In this document: positions 53,602 through 62,417 of the stretch, one piece after another
Layout of the letters: every line of letters begins with the position of its first letter
How positions within the stretch are numbered: position 1 is the first letter of the stretch
Assembly (NCBI GenBank): GCA_016718605.1
Contig: JADKCY010000002.1
Span: forward strand, 1-64,000
Reading direction: 5' to 3'
Length of the DNA: 64,000 bases
DNA from: Lysobacterales bacterium
GTDB lineage: Bacteria; Pseudomonadota; Gammaproteobacteria; Xanthomonadales; Xanthomonadaceae
Translations under genes and position numbers: made by a program
The notes under the pieces: model-generated
Seen by the model: the letters and a program-made list of their open reading frames with translations, nothing else
Databases searched by the model: none
Told to the model about the DNA's origin: nothing

Positions 53602-54696
53602 ATGGACATCACCACCTCGCAACTGCGCTTCGGTATGCAACATCAGTCGGAATCCCTGCATAACCGATCCGAAACGCTTCGTGTCATCCGCAATCCCATT
53701 CAGGCTGCAAGCGACTCGAATGCCGCGCGCGCAGACGCGCAACGATTGAGCATTTCCGAGCAAGGTCGGGCGCTTGCGGCAAGCATCCCATCTGCCCTTG
53801 AAGCACTGGAAGGCCGCCAATCTACCGCCGTCAATGCGCCAAACAGCACCGAATTGACCGACGATCCACAGCTCGGACTTTTGGCACGCATGATCGAAGC
53901 AATCACCGGCAGAGCGATACGTATCTTCGATGCCAGCGAACTGCAGGCACGATCCAGTAGCAGTTCCGCCAGTGTTCAGGTCGATAACACGAGCAGCGCG
54001 GCCGCTGCGCCGGCAGCCCGCAGTGACGTTACCCTCGAATATCGCGCCGTAGAACACTATCGCGAGTCCGAACGTACCCAAGTGCAAATTGAAGGCGTCA
54101 TCGAAACGGCAGATGGCGAATCCATCCGCTTTGCACTGAATCTTGACATGCAGCGCAGTTATGCCGAGTCCAGTGAAACACGTATCGATCTACGTCCTGC
54201 GCAGCAGCGCAAAGATCCTCTGGTCGTCAATTTTTCAGGAACGACAGCGCAGCTGCGCGACACACGCTTTCAATTCGACATTGATGCCGATGGCGAAGCG
54301 GATTCACTCGCCCAATTGGCTTCCGGTAGCGGCTTTCTGGCACTCGATCGAAATGCAGATGGCCGCATCAACGACGGTCGCGAGCTGTTCGGCGCTCTGA
54401 GTGGCGATGGCTTCACGGACTTAGCGCAATTGGATGACGATGGGGATGGCTGGGTGGACGCGGCCGATGCCGCCTTCGAACAACTTCGAATCTGGTTGCC
54501 GGATGCCAATGGTGACGGTCGATTGGCGACACTGCAGGAGCTTGGCGTGGCCGCTCTCTCGACACGCTCGATCGCCAGCCCATTTGCGCTACGTGGCGAG
54601 AGCAATAGTGATCTGGGTCAGTTGCGCAGCACTGGCGTGTATGTTGGCACGGACCGCAGCGTGGGCAGCGTCCAGCAAATCGATCTGAGCGCCTGA
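53602..54696 (+). CDS. Conserved EF-hand-type calcium-binding protein without signal peptide
   Basis: The 364-residue protein has no signal peptide. The N-terminal half is Ser/Ala-rich and low in complexity around residues 118-140. The second half holds closely spaced Asp-rich loops: FDIDADGEADSLAQL, GFLALDRNADGRINDGRELF, LDDDGDGWVDAADAAF and LPDANGDGRLATLQEL. The wording SGFLALDxNxDGxINDGxELFG is a pattern I know from uncharacterised proteins of Vibrio, Shewanella and others. Calcium binding is inferred from the loops. Function and location are unknown. It precedes an HDOD gene by 86 bp. Confidence 0.72.
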   Translation: MDITTSQLRFGMQHQSESLHNRSETLRVIRNPIQAASDSNAARADAQRLSISEQGRALAASIPSALEALEGRQSTAVNAPNSTELTDDPQLGLLARMIEAITGRAIRIFDASELQARSSSSSASVQVDNTSSAAAAPAARSDVTLEYRAVEHYRESERTQVQIEGVIETADGESIRFALNLDMQRSYAESSETRIDLRPAQQRKDPLVVNFSGTTAQLRDTRFQFDIDADGEADSLAQLASGSGFLALDRNADGRINDGRELFGALSGDGFTDLAQLDDDGDGWVDAADAAFEQLRIWLPDANGDGRLATLQELGVAALSTRSIASPFALRGESNSDLGQLRSTGVYVGTDRSVGSVQQIDLSA

Positions 54697-54782
54697 GGCG
54701 TTTGTCATCGTCTGGAACTAGATTTGCAGGAGCGTTGATCAATCCAAGTGATGCACCTGCATCACGTCATCGGGAGTGACAC

Positions 54783-55610
54783 ATGCGCCTGGAGTCTTTG
54801 TTCGACCACCCGCAATCCCTGCCCAGCGTGCCGCGTATCGTGCAGGAACTGATCGAGAGTTTCGACAGTGAACTGATCTCTTTCAAAGAGCTCGCACCGA
54901 AGTTGGCCTCGGACCCGGTGCTGTCGGCGCGCCTTTTGCGACTCGCCAATTCCGCTTACTACCACGTCTCACGACCCATCGGCACCGTTGATGATGCGCT
55001 GACGATGCTGGGCTTTGGCGCGGTTCGCACGTTGGTGATCAGTTCCGGATTGACGCACGGTTTTCGAAACGTGCCTGGCTTGGATCTGCATCGTTTCTGG
55101 CGTTTCAGCTTGAAGGTCGCTGGCGTCTCAAGAACCTTGGCGAAGATGAGCCAGCAGAATGCTGAAGTCGCATTCACCGTGGGATTGATGCACTCCATCG
55201 GCCAATTGGTGATGCACACGCGTATGCCCGAGCAGATGCAGCAAGTGGCCCGATTGGTCGATGCTTTTGATGCCATGCGGTTTGATGTTGAGCGCCGGAC
55301 CTTCGGCTACACCTACGCCGATGTCGGCGCCGAGTTGGCGAAGCGCTGGCGCTTCCCGCCCGGGTTTGCGGCCGCGATTGCTGGCTTTGCCGACCCGCTC
55401 GCACTTGATCCGTTCGAGCCAATGGCCGGCGTGTTGCATTTGGCGGTATGGCGGACGCGGGTGGAAGAGCAAGCGCTGTCGAATGAAGATATGGCCGCAG
55501 GTCTGCCTGGGTTCGTTGCAGATCAACTTCATCTGGGCATGGATGAACTGATGGCCATGCCCACGCCGAGTGCGTTGTGTGAAGGACTGGAGACGTTGGT
55601 GGATAGCTGA
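54783..55610 (+). CDS. HDOD-domain signalling protein
   Basis: The 275-residue protein is nearly all HDOD domain: LPSVPRIVQELIESFDSELI, then ELAPKLASDPVLSARLLRLA, NSAYYHVSRPIGTVDDAL, MLGFGAVRTLVISSGLT, FWRFSLKVAGVSRTLAKM, and VGLMHSIGQLVMHTR. HDOD domains resemble HD-GYP phosphodiesterases but usually lack the metal residues, and act in signalling with unknown ligands. It has no other domain. It is followed by a Crp/Fnr regulator gene 61 bp away. Confidence 0.88.
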   Translation: MRLESLFDHPQSLPSVPRIVQELIESFDSELISFKELAPKLASDPVLSARLLRLANSAYYHVSRPIGTVDDALTMLGFGAVRTLVISSGLTHGFRNVPGLDLHRFWRFSLKVAGVSRTLAKMSQQNAEVAFTVGLMHSIGQLVMHTRMPEQMQQVARLVDAFDAMRFDVERRTFGYTYADVGAELAKRWRFPPGFAAAIAGFADPLALDPFEPMAGVLHLAVWRTRVEEQALSNEDMAAGLPGFVADQLHLGMDELMAMPTPSALCEGLETLVDS

Positions 55611-55671
55611 TGGGGCAAGCAGGAAGACATGGCTCGGACTACACTGGGGTACGCCCCACAGAGAGCCGAAC

Positions 55672-56337
55672 TTGAACCTGCGCGCTTGGCAAAACGCCTA
55701 CCCAATGCTGGGCGACCTGACAACCACCGAATTGACGTGGCTTGAGGGCGCCCTGCAAGTCATGTCACTGCCTGCGCAGCAACGTCTGTTTTCGCCGGGT
55801 CAAGCGTGTAAAGGGTTCCCGTTGCTGCTCGATGGCTGCATCAAAGTAAGTCGCAGCTCGGACAGCGGCCGCGAGATCGTGCTGTACCGGGTGGAACCTG
55901 GCGAATCTTGCATCGTCTCTGCCGCCTGTCTTGGGAGTCACCAGCCCTACAACGCCGAGGCCATTACGGAAACCCACTGCACGCTGGGCATCCTTGACGC
56001 GAAGTCGTTTGATTCCTTGATGTGCCGGCATGCGCCATTTCGCGAATTTGTCTTTGGCCTGTTCATGGGCCGCATGGGCAGTCTTGTTCAGCTGATCGAT
56101 GAAGTGGCATTCCAGCGCCTCGACCTGCGACTCGCACGCACGCTACTGCAACTGATGGCAAACGACGGCACGGTTTCGCGGTCTCATCAACAACTCGCCG
56201 ACGAACTTGGCTCGGTGCGAGAAATGGTCAGCCGCGTGCTGAAGCACTTTGAGCATAGTGGTGCCGTGCAATTGGGTAGACAACAGATTCGCGTCATCAA
56301 CGCCCAGCGTCTGCAAGAACTTGCTGCGCAAAGTTGA
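55672..56337 (+). CDS. Crp/Fnr-family transcription regulator
   Basis: The protein of about 221 residues has a cyclic-nucleotide-binding type barrel (LFSPGQACKGFPLLLDGCIK, SGREIVLYRVEPGESCIVSA) and a C-terminal helix-turn-helix (SHQQLADELGSVREMVSRVL, KHFEHSGAVQLGRQQIRVI). The ESCIVSAACLGSH segment has two Cys close together, but the Fnr four-Cys iron-sulfur pattern is absent. The start is uncertain: TTG 55672 gives a full family-length N-terminus after AGAGAG, and ATG 55705 is eleven codons later. The target genes are unknown. Confidence 0.85.
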   Translation: MNLRAWQNAYPMLGDLTTTELTWLEGALQVMSLPAQQRLFSPGQACKGFPLLLDGCIKVSRSSDSGREIVLYRVEPGESCIVSAACLGSHQPYNAEAITETHCTLGILDAKSFDSLMCRHAPFREFVFGLFMGRMGSLVQLIDEVAFQRLDLRLARTLLQLMANDGTVSRSHQQLADELGSVREMVSRVLKHFEHSGAVQLGRQQIRVINAQRLQELAAQS

Positions 56338-56355
56338 CCAGGGAGAAGTCAAACA

Positions 56356-57564
56356 TCAATTGACGATGCCGCGCGCCACCAGCGCGTCGATCTGCGCTTT
56401 CGAGAGTCCAAGGACTGATTGCAACACCGCCATCGAATCTGCCCCTACACATGGGGGCGCGCGCTCGTAGCTGATCGGCGTTGCCGAGAATCGCAAGGGG
56501 TTTGCGACCAACGGAACCGATGGCGCGGCGTCATTCGAGACATCCAGTCGCAAGCCACGTGCCTGCACCTGCGGCGACGCAAATACGGCAGCAAGGTCGT
56601 TCACTGGCCCACAAGGCACTCCATGTTCGGACAGCATCGCGATCCAATGGCCGCTTGTTTGCACTCGCAGGCGCTCGGACAAAAGCGCAATCAGCACCCC
56701 CCGATTGGTGACGCGCTGCGCGTTGCTGAGAAAACGTGAGTCTTCAGCCCACTCCGAGCGACCCAAACATCCGCACAACCGTAAAAACTGTGCGTCATTG
56801 CCAACCGCCAACATGAACCAACCGTCCGCTGTGGGCATCACCTGATACGGGACGATGTTGGGATGCGCGCTGCCCAGGCGCGGCGGTACTTGACCGCTGA
56901 CAAGGAAATTTGTGGCTTGATTGGCCAGCGCTGCGACTTGGGTGTCGAATAGTGCCAAGTCAATATGCTGACCTTCACCGGTTCGCTCTGCATGACGCAA
57001 CGCGGCCAATACGCCCGCTGCCGCATACATTCCCGTCATCAAGTCCGACACCGCCACACCGACCTTCTGCGGCGCGCCGCCCTGTTCTGCGGACTCGCCT
57101 GTCAGGCTCATCAAGCCTGCCTCGGCTTGAATCGCTGCGTCATACCCAGCACGTTGCGCATTCGGGCCCGATTGACCGTAGCCGGTGATTGAACAGTAAA
57201 CCAGCGCCGGATTCACCGCTCGCAGACTCGTCCAATCCAAGCCATAGCGCTGCAATGCACCCACCTTGAAGTTCTCGATCAGGATATGTGATCGTGCCGC
57301 CAGTTCGCGCACCAGCGACGCACCTTCCGTTTGCGCGAGATCAATCGCCAAAGAATGCTTGCCGCGATTGGCTGCCAGAAAATACGCCGAGAGTCGATTC
57401 GACTCGTCCCACCAGGGCGGCCCCCATGCACGCGTGTCATCACCTGCCACGGGTCGCTCGACCTTGATTACCTCTGCGCCCATGTCGGCGAGCAACTGGC
57501 TGGCCCAAGGACCGGCCAACACCCGCGACATGTCCAGAACGCGGACACCTTGCAGCAAACGCAT
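56356..57564 (-). CDS. CaiB/BaiF-type (class III) CoA-transferase
   Basis: The protein of about 402 residues from ATG 57564 shows the family pattern: VRVLDMSRVLAGPWASQLLA, MGAEVIKVERPVAGDDTRAW, ANRGKHSLAIDLAQTEG, LIENFKVGALQRYGLD, and the catalytic Asp in AQRAGYDAAIQAEAGLMS. VSDLMTGMYAAAGVLAALRH and VPCGPVNDL-type segments complete it. Such enzymes move CoA between acids, for example in carnitine, oxalate or aromatic acid metabolism. The substrate is not evident. The frame extends to 57723 but the extra part is not family-like. Confidence 0.9.
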   Translation of the reverse strand: MRLLQGVRVLDMSRVLAGPWASQLLADMGAEVIKVERPVAGDDTRAWGPPWWDESNRLSAYFLAANRGKHSLAIDLAQTEGASLVRELAARSHILIENFKVGALQRYGLDWTSLRAVNPALVYCSITGYGQSGPNAQRAGYDAAIQAEAGLMSLTGESAEQGGAPQKVGVAVSDLMTGMYAAAGVLAALRHAERTGEGQHIDLALFDTQVAALANQATNFLVSGQVPPRLGSAHPNIVPYQVMPTADGWFMLAVGNDAQFLRLCGCLGRSEWAEDSRFLSNAQRVTNRGVLIALLSERLRVQTSGHWIAMLSEHGVPCGPVNDLAAVFASPQVQARGLRLDVSNDAAPSVPLVANPLRFSATPISYERAPPCVGADSMAVLQSVLGLSKAQIDALVARGIVN

Positions 57565-57738
57565 TGCGCTCTCTCCATATCGCCGAGGTGATCGGCCGCT
57601 AAGTTGGTCCAGCGGCCTGACTACGCAGTGCCGCCAACAGCCTTGCACAGCCAGACATCCGGCGGCCATTGGACACCAAACCGAACGAGTTCTACGACGA
57701 GAACGAATTCTTGTCGGGCTCACACGTCCAGTGTTGCC

Positions 57739-58356
57739 TCAAGGGTGACTGCGCCGAGTAATGACATAGACGGTTGCCGGCGGAACATTCCACCAAGCCA
57801 TCTTGGCGCGACGCGCTTCCAGACCCAAGGCGTTCAAGACTTCACGCGACACCGGACAAGATGGCCCGTAAGTGAACTGGATCAAACGCCCATGCGGATT
57901 TAGGCACGCAAACGCTGCAGAAACAATGGCTTGCTGGGTAACTCGCGACATAGACAGCAAACCCAAGCCTGAAATCACTGCATCCGCCGGTCCATCGACG
58001 CAATAACCAGTCGCCTCACTGGCAGCATGCAACTCGCGGGCATCGGAACACGCAATGTGCGCGTATGGAAAGCGTGCCTTGAGATGTTGATGTAACTCTT
58101 CATTGAGTTCGATGACCAACAGGTCCCGCGGCTCGATGCCATGCGCCAACAACGCCTCGGTAAACACACCGGTACCGCCGCCCAACTCGATCACCCGCGT
58201 GGCTCCCGTCGGGAGCTCAGCGATCATGCGCCTTGCCAATTGTGGGCTCGACGGAGAAATTGCGGCAACCGCCAGTGGATTCCGCAACCACTGACGGAAA
58301 AAAGTCCATTGGGCCCGTCTACGCAAGCTGCGTTGTCGCTTGCGGTGCTCTTCCAT
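57739..58356 (-). CDS. Phospholipid N-methyltransferase-like (PmtA-type) methyltransferase
   Basis: The 205-residue protein has the wording of PmtA-like methyltransferases: a basic N-terminus, FFRQWLRNPLAVAAISPSSP, VIELGGGTGVFTEALLAHGI (SAM loop), LLVIELNEELHQHLKARFP, and GLGLLSMSRVTQQAIVSAA with LIQFTYGPSCPVSREVLNAL. PmtA enzymes methylate phosphatidylethanolamine to phosphatidylcholine at the inner membrane; this one could do so or methylate a related lipid. It starts 227 bp away from the E1 gene and precedes the CoA-transferase on the same strand. Confidence 0.82.
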   Translation of the reverse strand: MEEHRKRQRSLRRRAQWTFFRQWLRNPLAVAAISPSSPQLARRMIAELPTGATRVIELGGGTGVFTEALLAHGIEPRDLLVIELNEELHQHLKARFPYAHIACSDARELHAASEATGYCVDGPADAVISGLGLLSMSRVTQQAIVSAAFACLNPHGRLIQFTYGPSCPVSREVLNALGLEARRAKMAWWNVPPATVYVITRRSHP

Positions 58357-58583
58357 GCCGATCCCCTTGCGTTGAATCGCATTCCCGACGATGTCCGCCG
58401 CAACGCGTGACAGTCCGTGTCAGTCAGTGACTGGCGCGCAATGGTTGACCCATGGCTGACGTCAGTCAAGCACCCGTGAAAACAAGCCCACGGCTCTCGG
58501 TGATTTGCAGTTGGTGAACAAAAGCCCCACAGACTCCTCCTGGGGAGTTGAAAATCAATTTCCTCGCGCCAGGAGAACAAATG

Positions 58584-60857
58584 TCAATTGGCCATCTGCT
58601 TACCCGCAGCAATGATCTCCTCGTCACCCGGCAACACCAGAAAGGCGGCACCCGCCAGTGGCGTGAAAGTGTCAGCGCCAACAACGCGCTTGAGCGGGGT
58701 CGCACCCAATCCGGCCTCGACAATGGCCGTGATGATCCCTTCGCCGACACCTGCCGAACGACGACCCTCGTCAACCACCATAATTCGCTTCGCAGTCTTG
58801 GCCTGTTCGGCGATGAAAGTCTCGTTAAGTGGTTGCAACCAGCGCAGGTCAATCACTCGAACGTTCCAGCCGAGCGCCTCTTTCCACGCACGTTGGGCGC
58901 GCAAGCACATCGGCACCGCATTGCCGAACGTGAAAACAACCAAATCATCTCCCAGCGCACCGTCCTCTGACGCATAGACGCGACCTTCGCCAAACGCGAT
59001 GGCCTTCTCAGGTGAAGGGTAGGCAGTCAGCCAGCCGCCGTCGCCAGCAGCGTGGAGATCCTTGGTCATGTAGAGCGCAATCGGCTCAAGGAACGCGCAG
59101 ACTCGACCATCCACCTTTGCCATGGCCATCAAGGTTCGCAGCATCATCGCCGCGTCATCGCCACGCGAGGGACACGCCACCACCAATCCTGGAATATCTC
59201 GCAGCGCGGTGATGGAGTTGTCGTTGTGGAAGTGTCCGCCGAAGCCGCGCTGATAGCCCAAGGACGCGATGCGCAACACCATAGGGTTGCGGTACTGACC
59301 ATTGGAGAAAAACTGCAAACTGGCCGCCTCGCCACGGATCTGGTCGCAAGCGTTGTGGAAATAGGCCAGATACTGGATCTCTGGGATCGGCAACATGCCC
59401 ATATTGGCGTAGCCTTGAGCCAAGCCAAGGATCATGGTCTCGTCCAGCAGCGTGTTGAAGACGCGTTTGCCCGAGAAGGTCTTGAACAGACCTTTGGTAA
59501 CGGTGTAGACGCCGCCCTTCTGAGCCACATCTTCACCGAACAGAAGTGTTTCCGGATATTTCGCCATCAGGTCGTGCAGGGCCTGATTGATCTGGATGGC
59601 AAGATGCTTCGGCGGCTGATGTTCGGGCAATTTTTCCTCGCCACCAAAAACCTTTTTGCGTGCCTCCGAATAGTCCGTGCGCGATGCTTCTAGCATCACC
59701 GCAGACTTCGAATATGGCGCAAGCGGCGCCATAACCTCCGCAAGCGAGGTCAACCGCGGTCGCCGATCAGCATCCTCTGCCGCATCGAAGCAGCGCTTTC
59801 GCGTTGCCTCGTAAAGTTCGAGAAGACTCTCCGCCGTATATAGCCCGGAACGGAGCGCAATATCGGCCGATTTCAACAACGGATCAGTCGACTCAATGGC
59901 AACCAACTCTTCGAGCGAGCGCCACTCGATCTCAAAGTCCGTGCCAGCGTGCCCCATGATGCGCGTCGTGCGAAGGTGCAAAAAGGTTGGACGACGCGTT
60001 TGTCGACAATGCTCCACCGCCCGAACCACATCAGCCCAACCATGGGCTAGGTCCAGTCCATCCGCGTAGAAATAGTCCAGATCACGTCGATGTTCGAAGT
60101 TCGCAGAAATCCAGTCGCGAGGTGTCTTTACTGAGATGCCGATGCCGTTGTCCTCACAGACAAAGAGGACTGGCGCGGGAAGCTGCTGATACGCAGTCCA
60201 AGCGGCCGCGTTGAATGCCGTTTGTGCCGTGGCATGGTTGCTGGAGGCATCCCCGAACGAGCATACCGTGATGCTATCGGCAGGAATCGGAAGCACGTGA
60301 CCGATACGCTTGGCTTGCTCGATCGCAATAGCGGTACCCAGCGCCTTCGGCAGATGGCTGGCAATCGTCGAGGTTTGCGGCAAGACCCAGAGCGGCTTGG
60401 AGCCCCAGACTTTGTGACGACCGCCTGAAGCAGGGTCATCCTTGCTGGCGGCAAAACTCAGCGCCGAATCCATGACAGGATCCATCCCCGGCAACTGGCG
60501 AAATCGCTCGGCCATGAAGCCACCCGATCGGTAATGCAAAAACGCTGGATCGGTATGGCGAGTAGCCCGCGCGACCATCGCATTGCCTTCGTGACCACTC
60601 GAACCAATGGTGTAGAACACTTTGTTCTGCACGCGCAGCACGCGCGCCATCAAATCAAGATGACGACTGATGAGCTGGGAACGCAATAACTCGTCGAATG
60701 CGGTTGCGGACAACATGCTGCCCTGCAAAACAGGGGAGTCTGGTGAGTGCAGTTTCTGAATCCCACCGCGCCAGTCGCGGACAAACTCAATGAAATTCTG
60801 ATCGCAAATCTCGGCACGGTTTAGACCGCGCATGCGGGCAGGAATCGGCGTGGTCAT
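58584..60857 (-). CDS. Fused alpha-beta E1 2-oxoacid dehydrogenase (branched-chain type)
   Basis: The 757-residue protein joins the two E1 subunits in one chain. The alpha part (about residues 1-400) has VFYTIGSSGHEGNAMVARA, the ThDP motif SFGDASSNHATAQTAFNAAA with EDNGIGISV, and a phosphorylation-loop-like region with TTRIMGHAGTDF. The beta part (about 420-757) has LLFGEDVAQKGGVYTVTKGL, NTLLDETMILGLAQGYANMG, the catalytic His in RGFGGHFHNDNSITAL, and VVFTFGNAVPMCL and RIMVVDEGRRSAGVG. This is a branched-chain-like 2-oxoacid decarboxylating E1. No E2 or E3 gene adjoins it. Confidence 0.9.
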   Translation of the reverse strand: MTTPIPARMRGLNRAEICDQNFIEFVRDWRGGIQKLHSPDSPVLQGSMLSATAFDELLRSQLISRHLDLMARVLRVQNKVFYTIGSSGHEGNAMVARATRHTDPAFLHYRSGGFMAERFRQLPGMDPVMDSALSFAASKDDPASGGRHKVWGSKPLWVLPQTSTIASHLPKALGTAIAIEQAKRIGHVLPIPADSITVCSFGDASSNHATAQTAFNAAAWTAYQQLPAPVLFVCEDNGIGISVKTPRDWISANFEHRRDLDYFYADGLDLAHGWADVVRAVEHCRQTRRPTFLHLRTTRIMGHAGTDFEIEWRSLEELVAIESTDPLLKSADIALRSGLYTAESLLELYEATRKRCFDAAEDADRRPRLTSLAEVMAPLAPYSKSAVMLEASRTDYSEARKKVFGGEEKLPEHQPPKHLAIQINQALHDLMAKYPETLLFGEDVAQKGGVYTVTKGLFKTFSGKRVFNTLLDETMILGLAQGYANMGMLPIPEIQYLAYFHNACDQIRGEAASLQFFSNGQYRNPMVLRIASLGYQRGFGGHFHNDNSITALRDIPGLVVACPSRGDDAAMMLRTLMAMAKVDGRVCAFLEPIALYMTKDLHAAGDGGWLTAYPSPEKAIAFGEGRVYASEDGALGDDLVVFTFGNAVPMCLRAQRAWKEALGWNVRVIDLRWLQPLNETFIAEQAKTAKRIMVVDEGRRSAGVGEGIITAIVEAGLGATPLKRVVGADTFTPLAGAAFLVLPGDEEIIAAGKQMAN

Positions 60858-60973
60858 CGAATACTCGCTAGGTCGCGACGGGGAAAGCCGTACATCATAG
60901 CGGCAACCAATGGATCGGCACCAATCGGCAAGTGTTCGAAAGCTGGGTTCCCGACCTTGGGATGCCCACCAGC

Positions 60974-61008
60974 AAAAAAAACAGCCCGGGAGTCGCCTCC
61001 CGGGCTGT
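60974..61008 (-). terminator. Strong terminator after the OmpA-family gene
   Basis: ACAGCCCGGGAG (60981-60992) pairs perfectly with CTCCCGGGCTGT (60997-61008) around a TCGC loop. Read on the minus strand it is followed by eight T residues (60981-60974). It lies about 22 bases after the OmpA-family stop. Confidence 0.92.
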
Positions 61009-61030
61009 CAAATGGACCGCATGCCAACGC

Positions 61031-62128
61031 TTAGTTCTGGACGTTCAACTCGGTGCGACGATTCTGAGCACGGCCTTCCGGGTTGTCGCTGCCATCAGCA
61101 TTGGTGTTCGGAGCGATGGGACGGGCTTCCCCATAGCCGTTCGGACCGGCCAAACGAGCAGAGTCAATGCCATTGCTGGTCAGGTAGTCGTAGACCGCCT
61201 TCGCACGGGACTCAGACAGCTTCTGGTTGTAGGCGTCCGTTCCCTTCGCATCGGTATGACCTGCAACTTCCACCTTGAGGTCCTGATACTGCTTCAGGAT
61301 AGACACGGCCTCGTTAAGGATCGCCACTGCATCAGGACGCAGGGTCGCCTTGTCGAAATCGAAGTTGACGCCACGCAAATCGATGGTGACCGGAACCGGG
61401 CAACCATCCGGGCCAATGGTCTGACCCGCGGTGCTGTTCGGGCACTTGTCATCGCAATTGTTCACGCCATCGCCATCATCATCCATGTCAGCGCAAGTCT
61501 TGACGGGAACAGCTTCCGGCTCAACCGGAGTCGGTTCAACCGGGGCAGCAATGTCACCCAGCTTGACCGTGAAGCCGATATTTGCCATCAGGTCGGTGTA
61601 ACCGCTCTGACCGGCCAAACTCTCGTTATCGGTATCCAAGCGCGCCATCAACTCCGTGCGCATGCTGAACCGGTCGTTCAGATCAGCCTGCAAGCCAACA
61701 CCAGCATGCACCTCAACGTTCGTGCCTTCCAACTGACGGGGACGGCCACCGTCAAAACTGGAAAACTCGCTTTCATGGCGCCAAGCGCCAACACCTGCGG
61801 CCACATACGGCCACCAAGTCGCACCCGCATCACGGAAGTGATAACGCGCAGTCAATCCCAAACCGTACTGGCTCCAAAGCAACTCGGAACCTTCGCGCAT
61901 CGGGTTGACGTATTTCAGTTCGGCATCCAGTGACAGATTTGGCGAAAGAAACTTACCCAGACCCAAACCACCCTGCCACTCATTGCGGACTTCACGATCG
62001 CTGTCCATCAGCGTGGGGCCTACCGATCCGCTGACATACCAACGATCGTCATAGGCATCCTGAGCAAACACGCTCTGGGACAACGCGATACCGCTCAGCA
62101 GAGCGGCACAAAGAAGCTTCTTCTGCAT
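61031..62128 (-). CDS. OmpA-family outer membrane protein
   Basis: From ATG 62128 the 365-residue protein has a signal peptide (LLCAALLSGIALSQSVFA-Q). A beta-barrel of about 190 residues (alternating strands such as DRWYVSGSVGPTLM and ANIGFTVKLG) is followed by a Pro-rich linker (PVEPTPVEPEAVPV). A calcium-type loop region (DMDDDGDGVNNCDDKCPNST) and a peptidoglycan-binding OmpA domain come next (NFDFDKATLRPDAVAIL, VEVAGHTDAKGTDAYNQKLS, RAKAVYDYLTSNGI, NRRTELNV). The linker plus TSP3-like loop is typical of OprF/OmpA relatives in this order. It should anchor the outer membrane to the wall. Confidence 0.93.
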   Translation of the reverse strand: MQKKLLCAALLSGIALSQSVFAQDAYDDRWYVSGSVGPTLMDSDREVRNEWQGGLGLGKFLSPNLSLDAELKYVNPMREGSELLWSQYGLGLTARYHFRDAGATWWPYVAAGVGAWRHESEFSSFDGGRPRQLEGTNVEVHAGVGLQADLNDRFSMRTELMARLDTDNESLAGQSGYTDLMANIGFTVKLGDIAAPVEPTPVEPEAVPVKTCADMDDDGDGVNNCDDKCPNSTAGQTIGPDGCPVPVTIDLRGVNFDFDKATLRPDAVAILNEAVSILKQYQDLKVEVAGHTDAKGTDAYNQKLSESRAKAVYDYLTSNGIDSARLAGPNGYGEARPIAPNTNADGSDNPEGRAQNRRTELNVQN

Positions 62129-62417
62129 CTGTCTTCTCCCACGGGTTAAGGTCAAACACTAACAACGTCGGCAACGGCTCGACGCGGTTCACGATCCAGT
62201 GTAGCGGTTAACGATTGCGATTAAGTTAACGCGTTTCTAACGTCATTACTAGCGCAGCTTTTTACCACCCCATGCACCGACGGTGATGTCAGCAATTGGA
62301 TGATCATGGCTACCCGTGCGAACCTAGCTATGCAGATCCGTGGTGGCACACCCAAGGATCCAGCCTAGATCTGTTTCCGCAACCAAACTCGGGCGACGAT
62401 GTCGCGGGACTCTCACT

